The notes under the pieces are model-generated. The model searched no databases and was not told the origin of the DNA. It was given only the letters and a program-made list of their open reading frames with translations. This document shows positions 1 through 5,281 of a DNA stretch of 5,281 nt, in pieces; position 1 is the first letter of the stretch, and every line of letters starts with the position of its first letter. Position numbers and translations under genes: made by a program. The stretch covers positions 418 through 5,698 of the forward strand of contig PLXF01000153.1 in the NCBI GenBank assembly GCA_003151315.1. Reading direction: 5' to 3'. Origin of the DNA: Parachlamydiales bacterium (GTDB lineage Bacteria; Chlamydiota; Chlamydiia; Chlamydiales; SM23-39).

Positions 1-2
1 TG

Positions 3-2084
3 CGAGGAGAACTCGAGCACAAAACCAAACCCGATGGCGTTGTGATCACCTACATCTATGATGATTTAGGCTCCGTTCAATCGATCACCTCGTCGGACGG
101 CACCGTCAGTCATCACATGACCTACAACCGACTAGGACACCTCCAAACAAGTGACCAGCTCGTTCGCACCACAGATCCCCAAGGTCGAACCCTCACTGAA
201 ACCTTTCCAGGCTTCCTCGTACAAAATATCTACGATGAAACAGGAAGAAGAGAAAAGTGCCTAATTCCCGCAGCCAACTGTCAAATAGAGTACAAATATA
301 ACGCGTCAGATCTCAAACAGATCATCAGAAAGACGATCGATGGCCCCGCGCTTTACACCCACACCTATACCCAGTACGATCTCTCGGGTAATCTCCTGGA
401 AGAGCAGCCCATCAGTTTTTGCGACCCCACCCATTTTACCATCGATCCGCTCTCGCGCAAAACCGCCATCTCCTCGCCCCTGTTTAACCAATCGGTCTTA
501 GAGTTCGACGCCGTAGGCAACATCCGGCAAATGGAGATCCAGGGAGAAACGATATCTTATGGATACGACGACCTCTATCAACTCACCTCCGAGTCGGGAT
601 TATTTCCCCACAACTATCTCTGCGATTCGCTTCATAACCGCCTCGAAAAAGACGCAGAGTCCTACGACGTCAATTCCCTAAACCAAATAACATCCCACTT
701 CACCTACAACAAAAATGGCAATCCCACCGAAAAAGGGACCACTCGATACAGTTACGACGCCCTCGATCGGCTAACCCAAATCGAAACACCCGATTTTATC
801 CAGGTGTTTACCTACGATTCGTTCCATCGGTGCCTCACCAAGACCCTAATCCAGAACGGAACCGAGAAAACAATCCATTTTATCTACGACGGCCAAAAAG
901 AGATCGGCGCCTTCAACGAGGATCTCCTCCTCCAAGAGCTCCGCATCCTAGGAGCCGCGCCCCACGCCGAAATCGGCGCCTCCATAGCCCTCGAGTTACA
1001 AGGAAAAGTATTTGCCCCTCTCCACGATCTACAAGGAAACATCGCCGCGTTAATTCCCTTAGCCTCGACTACGCCCAGCTTCTACCGCTACAGCGCTTTT
1101 GGAGAAGAAAAAATCGAAGGGCCCACAACAAGTCCCTGGCGTTTCTCCTCCAAGCGCAGCGACGCCCAAACCAATATGGTCTACTTCGGCCGAAGATTTT
1201 ATCTCCCCGAATTCGGCCGCTGGCTAACGCCCGACCCCGCAGGATTCACCGACGGGATGAACCTCTATGCCTATGTGCACAACGATCCTCTGACCCATTT
1301 TGATGAGTATGGGTTGTTTAGCACATTTGGCTTTGGAGCTGTATCAGGTCACCCCGAATGGGAAATGAGTCGTGAAGCTAAACAGGATTGTTTTCGAGGA
1401 ATAGCATGGGGAATAAATAATTTTGCGAAAGATTATATCCGTTCAGCAGTATCTGCGGTTACATACATAGGAGGCGGAGGCGATTGGATTACTCCCCATC
1501 AAGCCACAACATTTTCAAATGAATTTTGTCGGCCTTTTACTAGACAAATGACGAGCGCACTAAGCTCAGTAGTGAAGCCTCAATGGAATAGTCCTGATTT
1601 TTTGAATGGTTATAAAATGGGAAATTTCATTGGTGATTTTGCTAGCGATGCGGCTATCGGTGCAGGTATACTTCGATCGACAAAAGGCGCCTTTGCGATA
1701 GGGGGACGAATTGTTGGTGCGTCTACGAAGTTGGAAAAGCTAAGGTTTCGGTTTTCTGCGACAGATACTTCACAGAAATTACTAAAACTCAACAAAGAGA
1801 ATTTTCGTAAAAATTTAATTCGCCAGACTGGTATAAGTCCTGGACTTGGACATGAAGCGCATCATGTATTTCCTCAAAAATTTGCTAAAGATTTTACAAA
1901 AACGGGCATAAATATTCATCATCCTAAGTATGGATCCTGGTGGGAAAAAGGAAGTCACAGAAATCAAGCAAGGGAATATAATAAAAAATGGGATAATTTT
2001 TTTGCTAAAAATCGAGCATTGGATGAAACTCTAGCGAAGGCTAGAGAATTATCTGAAGATTATAGTTTTACGTTGGGATTTTAA
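3..2084 (+). CDS. Rhs/YD-repeat polymorphic toxin with C-terminal HNH (AHH) nuclease tip, 5'-partial
   Basis: The frame is open to the left edge, so the gene starts upstream; the GTG at 42 lies inside the repeat region and is not the real start. Residue numbers here count that GTG codon as 1. Residues 1-370 carry degenerate YD repeats (YIYDDLG, YGYDDLYQL, YSYDALDRL, FTYDSFHR) that in Rhs proteins form a shell around the toxin. YSAFGE leads into the Rhs core-end signature at about 381-425 (FGRRFYLPEFGRWLTPDPAGF, then NLYAYVHNDP and DEYGL). The usual DPxGL ending is DEYGL here. A variable linker (426-575) includes a GDFASDAAIGAG stretch typical of the pre-toxin region. The last 100 residues hold the nuclease motif. 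By family knowledge the protein is exported or surface-delivered and kills competitors by nuclease action. Composition drops from about 52% GC in the core to about 32% near the 3' end. An immunity-type gene begins one base after the stop. The Rhs call is firm; the exact nuclease subfamily is less so. Confidence 0.95.
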   Translation, partial: RGELEHKTKPDGVVITYIYDDLGSVQSITSSDGTVSHHMTYNRLGHLQTSDQLVRTTDPQGRTLTETFPGFLVQNIYDETGRREKCLIPAANCQIEYKYNASDLKQIIRKTIDGPALYTHTYTQYDLSGNLLEEQPISFCDPTHFTIDPLSRKTAISSPLFNQSVLEFDAVGNIRQMEIQGETISYGYDDLYQLTSESGLFPHNYLCDSLHNRLEKDAESYDVNSLNQITSHFTYNKNGNPTEKGTTRYSYDALDRLTQIETPDFIQVFTYDSFHRCLTKTLIQNGTEKTIHFIYDGQKEIGAFNEDLLLQELRILGAAPHAEIGASIALELQGKVFAPLHDLQGNIAALIPLASTTPSFYRYSAFGEEKIEGPTTSPWRFSSKRSDAQTNMVYFGRRFYLPEFGRWLTPDPAGFTDGMNLYAYVHNDPLTHFDEYGLFSTFGFGAVSGHPEWEMSREAKQDCFRGIAWGINNFAKDYIRSAVSAVTYIGGGGDWITPHQATTFSNEFCRPFTRQMTSALSSVVKPQWNSPDFLNGYKMGNFIGDFASDAAIGAGILRSTKGAFAIGGRIVGASTKLEKLRFRFSATDTSQKLLKLNKENFRKNLIRQTGISPGLGHEAHHVFPQKFAKDFTKTGINIHHPKYGSWWEKGSHRNQAREYNKKWDNFFAKNRALDETLAKARELSEDYSFTLGF
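1767..2084 (+). other. Toxin domain: HNH/endonuclease VII-like nuclease with AHH motif
   Basis: This is the C-terminal part of the Rhs protein, about residues 576-680 counted from the GTG at 42. The core motif is GHEAHHVFPQKF (603-614), followed by a GINIHHP segment (622-628), then a histidine at 639 (GSHRNQ) and the closing YNKKWDNFF (646-654). The spacing E-A-H-H ... G-I-N ... H ... Y-N-x-x-W-x-x-F-F resembles the AHH and DUF2380 families of the HNH/endonuclease VII superfamily, in which the histidines bind the metal and activate water for DNA or RNA cleavage. H607/H608 and H639 are the likely catalytic or metal ligands. The domain reaches the last residue with no frameshift, so it looks intact. 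The target nucleic acid cannot be told from the sequence. Confidence 0.75.
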
Positions 2085-2085
2085 A

Positions 2086-2691
2086 ATGGATATGACTGAT
2101 TTTTTTATTTTTAATAGCAAACTTATTTCTAGTACATTTCAAGCTCAACCACTAAATCTAGATCAGAATGGTTCTCAGGAGGGTTTATTTGATCATCACC
2201 GACTGATTATGGGAAATTATGAAAATATTCAATTCCCGGTAATCTTTGTGCAAGAATATGGGACGAAACTTCTAGACATTTTAGATACTGGACATGCGAA
2301 TCTGTTTTTGATCTCGGATAAATTAAGAGAAATCTTAATGAAAAATCAACTAACCGGGTGGAAAACATTTCCTGTACAAATTTTTGACAAGAAAGAAAAT
2401 GAAATATATCAATATCACGGGTTTTCGATTACCGGGCGTTGCGGGCCGTTAAATTTTGCAAAAAGTGAAATAATAGAGAAACGTCAAAGGCCTGCTGCTC
2501 CCTTAAGAAAATATTTCCGAGGTCTTGTTTTTGAACAGGAGCAATGGGATGGAGCCGATTTTTTCCTGTCTCAGGGATGGTTTTTTGTGATTATAACGTC
2601 TAAAGTTGCCGACATATTAAATAAAAGTAATATTTCAAACCTTGATTTAATGAACGTGTCAAATGTGGAAATTTCGATAACGGATATTTAA
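2086..2691 (+). CDS. Imm11/DUF1629-like immunity protein, likely cognate to the Rhs nuclease tip
   Basis: This is a 201-residue soluble protein with no signal peptide or membrane segment. Its motifs in order are SKLISSTFQA (11-20), ANLFLISDKLREIL (71-84), GFSITGRCGP (112-121) and EQWDGADFF (152-160). It ends with an IITSKVADIL...NISN segment. This layout, with a Ser-Asp-x-Leu helix in the middle and a WDGxDFF block near the end, resembles the Imm11 (DUF1629) immunity family of polymorphic toxin loci. It starts one base after the Rhs stop, which is the usual place for the cognate immunity gene and implies co-transcription and coupled translation. A GGGA at 2075-2078 sits seven bases before ATG 2086 and favours it over the in-frame ATG at 2092, though the ribosome site is weak. 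The presumed role is cytoplasmic binding and blocking of the AHH nuclease. Family assignment is from memory of the pattern. Confidence 0.85.
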   Translation: MDMTDFFIFNSKLISSTFQAQPLNLDQNGSQEGLFDHHRLIMGNYENIQFPVIFVQEYGTKLLDILDTGHANLFLISDKLREILMKNQLTGWKTFPVQIFDKKENEIYQYHGFSITGRCGPLNFAKSEIIEKRQRPAAPLRKYFRGLVFEQEQWDGADFFLSQGWFFVIITSKVADILNKSNISNLDLMNVSNVEISITDI

Positions 2692-2722
2692 AATATTTTT
2701 TAATCATTTCAGATGTGATGCA

Positions 2723-3319
2723 ATGAAATTTAATGAATTTTATGATTTTAGTATTATATCCCAGGAAATTGCCCAATTTGAAATAATAGATCTTATGCCT
2801 TCGGCTCATGAAATGGTGTGCTTTCATAGATTACTAATGGCTGATTATAAAGGAATTTCATTCCCGGTTAATTTTAAAAAAGAGAGTGGCAATAAATTAA
2901 AAGACGTTTTAGGAACTGGAACCGCAACTTTATTTTTAATTTCGAATCAAATGAAAAACATTTTAATTGAAAATCAACTCTCAGGATGGGAGGTTTTTCC
3001 AGTCCGCTTGTTTGATAAAAATGGAGACCAAATTTTAGGTTATGATGGCTTTTCGATTACCGGCCGCTGCGGCCCTATTGATTATCGGAAGAGCGCAATC
3101 ATACATAAACGCATTTTGGAAGGCGGTCCTTTATGGAAGTATTATAAAGGGTTATACGTTGGATTGGAAGAATGGGATGGATCTGATTTTTTTCTGCCTC
3201 AAGATTATTTTGGAACGATTATTACAAAAAAAGCCGCTGAAATTTTAAAAAAAAACAAAATCAGTAACATTGTTCTGAGAAATTTAGCAGATATAGAAGT
3301 TGCCGAAGAAAACGTGTAG
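2723..3319 (+). CDS. Second Imm11/DUF1629-like immunity protein (tandem paralogue)
   Basis: This is a 198-residue paralogue of the gene just upstream, aligning without gaps over most of its length with an offset of three residues. Shared blocks are HRLLM (35-39), TLFLIS (69-74), a ten-residue GFSITGRCGP (109-118) and EEWDGSDFF (149-157). In the central 52 residues about 31 are identical by hand count. The first 30 residues differ strongly from the upstream copy. No convincing ribosome site precedes ATG 2723, and the 31-base gap is AT-rich. The frame has no upstream start after the stop at 2678. With no intact toxin directly before it, it is best seen as an orphan or duplicated immunity gene. 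It may protect against a variant toxin carried by relatives or left over from a displaced tip. It appears intact, so it is probably still selected. Confidence 0.85.
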   Translation: MKFNEFYDFSIISQEIAQFEIIDLMPSAHEMVCFHRLLMADYKGISFPVNFKKESGNKLKDVLGTGTATLFLISNQMKNILIENQLSGWEVFPVRLFDKNGDQILGYDGFSITGRCGPIDYRKSAIIHKRILEGGPLWKYYKGLYVGLEEWDGSDFFLPQDYFGTIITKKAAEILKKNKISNIVLRNLADIEVAEENV

Positions 3320-3504
3320 TTAACGAAAGGGTGAAGTTTACTTATTTGCTACCACGGATTGGCTTCATTGACATCCCAAGTGGTAAACTCTGTGAGTTAA
3401 AACCAAATAATCCCAGAGCTATTAAAGAGGGACATAAACAAATTCAGTCATATAACGATGTCAGAAATCGGAATCCCCACAAATTATTGAAGGTAAAAAT
3501 AGAA

Positions 3505-3591
3505 ATGAAGCACTTTTTTAGGTTGGGAAGTAAACTTCTTTCCTCTACTTTTCAAGCAGGCCCGATAGGTCTAAAAGAGGATAAAAGATGA
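3505..3591 (+). pseudogene. Truncated third copy of the Imm11-like gene (N-terminal 28 residues only)
   Basis: From the in-frame ATG at 3505 the translation contains HFFRLGSKLLSSTFQAGP. The intact immunity protein encoded at 2086 has DFFIFNSKLISSTFQAQP at the same place. Fourteen of 28 residues agree, nine of ten in the SKLxSSTFQA block. The match stops near position 3570, just before the ribosome site of the next gene, so the rest of the copy was lost there. The paralogue at 2723 does not share this N-terminal block, so the fragment is closer to the first copy. Confidence 0.7.
3576..3580 (+). promoter_or_regulatory. Ribosome binding site (AGAGG) for the 156-residue protein
   Basis: AAAAGAGG ends seven bases before ATG 3588, good Shine-Dalgarno spacing. 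It is one of the clearest ribosome sites in the immunity island and fixes the start that overlaps the stop of the preceding remnant (ATGA). Confidence 0.6.
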
Positions 3592-4058
3592 GATTTTTTA
3601 CTCAAGACTCCCAACAAGAACAAAATTTTTCACTTGTTTATCGTGCCGAAGACTATTCTTTTGATGTGGAACCTCTGGATGGGACGGGAGATTCATCAAT
3701 TATGATTAACGATTTACAGCTAGAAATCGATCATGAAGGAAAAATTATGTATGTATGGGGGTTCTGCCCATTGATTGAATATCAGAAAACAGATCAAGTT
3801 CCTGTGGAATATAAAACTTGCACACTTGTTGCTTTACTTGATAAGCCTCCTACTTTAGATATTTCTTATAGGCTAAATGAAAACAACAGATGGCCGATAT
3901 ATATAAATAAGGGAAAAGGCTGGGTTTGTATCGGCAATCCTACAATCCAAGGCAGAAATTTAATCGAATTTTCCCCTAATTGTGTCGCAACAATGGATCG
4001 AGAAGAGCTTATCGCAGTATGGCTGCATCCAAAAGACTTGCCTAACCTCGAAAGATAA
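3588..4058 (+). CDS. Hypothetical protein, probable orphan immunity protein
   Basis: This is a 156-residue soluble protein with no signal peptide or membrane helix, starting at an ATG that overlaps the previous stop (ATGA) and has a good AGAGG site. Conserved-looking blocks are IMYVWGFCPLI (53-63), GWVCIGNP (111-118) and ELIAVWLHPKDLP (140-152). I do not recognise a named family with certainty. The size, the mostly beta pattern with aromatic blocks, and the position directly behind a scrap of a PD-(D/E)XK Rhs toxin all suggest the immunity partner of that lost toxin, kept after the toxin decayed. The gene has no frameshift or internal stop. Its AT-rich composition matches the immunity genes before it rather than the Rhs core or plsX. 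The function is inferred from context only. Confidence 0.75.
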   Translation: MRFFTQDSQQEQNFSLVYRAEDYSFDVEPLDGTGDSSIMINDLQLEIDHEGKIMYVWGFCPLIEYQKTDQVPVEYKTCTLVALLDKPPTLDISYRLNENNRWPIYINKGKGWVCIGNPTIQGRNLIEFSPNCVATMDREELIAVWLHPKDLPNLER

Positions 4059-4079
4059 AAGATCAGGGATAGAGGCGAT

Positions 4080-4133
4080 ATGAAAGTTCCTCTAAATCAA
4101 ATAAAGCGGTTTTTTGATTTTGTTGAATTTTAA
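4080..4133 (+). other. 17-codon mini-ORF in frame with the downstream gene
   Basis: ATG 4080 is preceded by AGAGG with four bases of spacing and encodes MKVPLNQIKRFFDFVEF before a TAA at 4131. The next coding region lies in the same frame, so this TAA is the only stop between the two. It could be a short leader, the shortened N-terminus of the downstream gene after a nonsense mutation, or chance. No homology is recognised. Confidence 0.25.
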
Positions 4134-4154
4134 TATTATACATTGTTTGGATTC

Positions 4155-4619
4155 ATGAATAAGTTAGACAGGGCGATTTTTCATTTGATGCTTTCAAGAT
4201 CAGTTTGTACTGATTTGGCATCGCTTGATATGCACTCTCTCTTTTGTTTGACCAACGAGTTGGGTGGTTTATTGAGTTCTTTGGAAGAGGACTCGAGTAG
4301 GGTTGCGCGGCTTCGGGGTTATTGGTTGAATTTAGAAACTATTTACGCTGTAAATGATGACGCAAATGTCGATGGCTTTAGCCGGAATGAAAAAGAAATC
4401 ATCGAGGAATCTGTTGTTGAGATAAGAAAATTGATATCTCATGTTTTGGAACAGTATTTGCAAGAATCTGATAAAGCTGTGACTTCAATTGCTACAGTTC
4501 TAGATGACAAATGGCTAATGTGCCCTGACTGCATAGATGCCTGGGAATCGGTATCTAAAACGGCGATGGTTATTTGTCCTAAATGTGATAATGCATTGCA
4601 CAATCCACGTTATGGATAA
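4155..4619 (+). CDS. Hypothetical protein with C-terminal zinc-knuckle pair, possible immunity protein
   Basis: The ATG at 4155 gives 154 residues. A TTG at 4143 would add four more but has no better ribosome site, and neither start has a strong one. The first 110 residues look largely alpha-helical, with a central LRGYWLNLETIYAV block (53-66) followed by a charged helix. The last part carries CPDC (123-126) and CPKC (141-144), a CxxC-x14-CxxC arrangement typical of a structural zinc ribbon. There is no signal peptide or membrane helix, so it is probably cytoplasmic. I do not recognise the family. Being last in a run of immunity-type genes behind an Rhs toxin, it may be another orphan immunity protein, but a regulatory or nucleic-acid-binding role through the zinc ribbon is equally open. 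It converges on plsX with a 36-base gap. Confidence 0.75.
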   Translation: MNKLDRAIFHLMLSRSVCTDLASLDMHSLFCLTNELGGLLSSLEEDSSRVARLRGYWLNLETIYAVNDDANVDGFSRNEKEIIEESVVEIRKLISHVLEQYLQESDKAVTSIATVLDDKWLMCPDCIDAWESVSKTAMVICPKCDNALHNPRYG

Positions 4620-4655
4620 TTATTAAAAGTTTAGATGGTTAAGTATTTGTTGAGC

Positions 4656-5281
4656 TTATTTTTTTGTTAAAGCTTGGAAAATATCTAGAAAGCCCTCTTC
4701 GACGAGTTCGGCGGCTCCTCGGATGGCTTTGGCGAAGCCTTGAGGGGTGGAATAGCCGTGGCATTTGATCACGACCCCTCTGACGCCGGCGAGGAGCGCT
4801 CCGGGGTACTCGGCGTAGTGGAGGCGGTGGCGTAGGTCGAGCAGTTGCGGCTCGATCTTTTGCAGGTCTTGGGGGGAAATGTGGGTATAGAGGCGATCGA
4901 GGATTAGCGTCGCTAACCCTTCGGCTGTTTTTAGGAAGACGTTTCCAGTAAAGCCGTCGGTGACGAGGACGTCGACGTCGCCGTTGAATACGGAGGTCCC
5001 TTCAATATTGCCGGCAAAGGTGAAAGGGGCGTCTGTTAGCGATTGGAGATCTCGGTAGGCAAGTCTAAGCTCGGAGGTTCCTTTGAGCGCTTCTGATCCG
5101 ATATTAAGCAGGCCGACGAGAGGTTTTTTTATGCCGCGGGCTTTTTGGTAGGCCGCTCCCATTGAGGCGAATTGGAGAAGGTGTTTGGCTTTGACCTCTA
5201 CGCCAGCTCCCACATCTAAAACCGCGACGGGGTGCTTTTTCGTGGGCATTAGGGCGAGAAGAGCAGGCCTTAAGATGCCGG
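4656..5281 (-). CDS. plsX: Phosphate acyltransferase PlsX, C-terminal part (5'-partial)
   Basis: PlsX converts acyl-ACP and phosphate to acyl-phosphate, the acyl donor for PlsY in phospholipid synthesis, as a peripheral membrane enzyme. The frame runs off the right edge: upstream of the ATG at 5249 it continues with GILRPALLAL, the expected PlsX sequence before the Pro-x-x-x segment, so that ATG is internal. Family motifs in order are VLDVGAGV, LLQFASMGAAY, GLLNIGSEALKGT, FAGNIEG, VLVTDGFTGNVFLKTAEG, YPGALLAGVRGVVIKCHG and a closing helix. About 208 residues are present of a usual 330-350. The common DVGAN motif reads DVGAG here. Composition is 55-63% GC in sampled lines, unlike the AT-rich island next to it, so this is probably the chromosomal backbone. 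It is transcribed towards the immunity genes and no clear terminator lies between. Confidence 0.95.
   Translation of the reverse strand, partial: GILRPALLALMPTKKHPVAVLDVGAGVEVKAKHLLQFASMGAAYQKARGIKKPLVGLLNIGSEALKGTSELRLAYRDLQSLTDAPFTFAGNIEGTSVFNGDVDVLVTDGFTGNVFLKTAEGLATLILDRLYTHISPQDLQKIEPQLLDLRHRLHYAEYPGALLAGVRGVVIKCHGYSTPQGFAKAIRGAAELVEEGFLDIFQALTKK

Larger units (their letters stand above)
3331..3591 (+). pseudogene. Chimeric remnant: end of a PD-(D/E)XK Rhs toxin tip joined to an Imm11-like N-terminus
   Basis: This is an open frame of 86 codons from a GTG that has AAAGG directly against it, so the start is doubtful. Residues 9-41 (RIGFIDIPSGKL, then CELKPNNPRAIKEGHKQ) match the recurrent RP-D-F-ID...YELKPNNPRAIKQG pattern of restriction-endonuclease-fold Rhs toxin tips, where the aspartate and the E-x-K triad are catalytic; here they would be D14, E22 and K24. 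Only the tail of such a domain is present, with no Rhs core, and the likeness fades after about residue 42. From residue 59 the frame runs into an Imm11-like N-terminus. It lies 11 bases after the second immunity gene and overlaps the next gene by ATGA. It is probably a non-functional scrap of a displaced toxin cassette. Translation through it could still couple to the next gene. Confidence 0.7.

Noticed and set aside
830..1303. Long open frame (+) with many Arg, Pro and His residues inside the Rhs core
   Set aside because: It is a shadow frame of the Rhs gene; the biased Arg/Pro composition is typical of reading GC-rich coding DNA out of frame, and the Rhs frame has clear family motifs.
2684..2704. 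AT-only inverted repeat ATATTT-A-AAATAT followed by Ts after the first immunity gene
   Set aside because: The stem has no G-C pairs and a one-base loop, so it is not a credible intrinsic terminator; chance is likely in such AT-rich DNA.
2600..2827. Open frame on the - strand across the junction of the two Imm11-like genes
   Set aside because: It lies antisense to two genes with well-matched paralogous protein sequence and shows no recognisable motif.
3062..3074. Perfect inverted repeat GGCCGC-T-GCGGCC in the second immunity gene
   Set aside because: It falls in codons for the conserved ITGRCGP motif, and the first copy has a similar GC-rich stretch at the same place, so protein conservation explains it.
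4114..4141. Promoter-like TTGATT-16 bases-TTATAC ahead of the zinc-ribbon gene
   Set aside because: Both boxes are imperfect and the region is so AT-rich that such matches arise by chance; it would also give a leader of only a few bases before ATG 4155.
4653..4675. AGCTT...AAGCT pair around a T-run near the end of plsX as a terminator between convergent genes
   Set aside because: The stem is only five pairs with a loop of over ten bases and lies in the plsX coding end; no proper hairpin plus T-tract order is present for either strand.

Overview
The window is the 3' end of a bacterial Rhs/YD-repeat polymorphic toxin gene, followed by a compact AT-rich tail of immunity-type genes and gene remnants on the same strand. 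It closes with the C-terminal two thirds (roughly) of a housekeeping gene, plsX, on the opposite strand. Protein-rich coding, no introns and PlsX point to a bacterium. The wording of the PlsX and Rhs proteins would fit a chlamydia-like (Parachlamydiales-type) or other Gram-negative host, but that is a weak guess and nothing here fixes the taxon.

Layout. Positions 1-2084 (+) hold an Rhs protein that is open at the left window edge. It has degenerate YD repeats, then the Rhs core-end signature (about 1176-1315), then a variable tip ending in an HNH/endonuclease VII-like nuclease domain with an AHH motif. Base composition changes at the end of the core: sampled lines give about 52% GC in the core and about 32% in the tip. 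The AT-rich character continues through the next genes. One base after the Rhs stop comes an Imm11/DUF1629-like protein (2086-2691), the likely cognate immunity protein, then a full-length paralogue (2723-3319).

Next is an 86-codon chimeric remnant (3331-3591). Its first part looks like the end of a different, PD-(D/E)XK-type Rhs toxin (ELKPNNPRAIK motif). Its last 28 residues are the N-terminus of a third Imm11-like copy. It overlaps by ATGA a 156-residue protein (3588-4058), probably an orphan immunity protein. After a short gap with a 17-codon mini-ORF comes a 154-residue protein with a C-terminal CxxC-x14-CxxC zinc-knuckle pair (4155-4619). PlsX (4656 to beyond 5281, - strand) converges on this island and returns to high GC (55-63% in sampled lines), marking its right border.

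Interpretation. The Rhs core presents a toxic C-terminal nuclease, presumably delivered to neighbouring cells, and the gene directly behind it protects the producer. The further immunity-like genes and the toxin scrap look like the record of earlier tips that were displaced downstream by recombination at the Rhs core. Retained orphan immunities could still protect against siblings that carry the older toxins. This is inference from order, homology between copies and composition. No mobile element, CRISPR array, tRNA or rRNA was seen.
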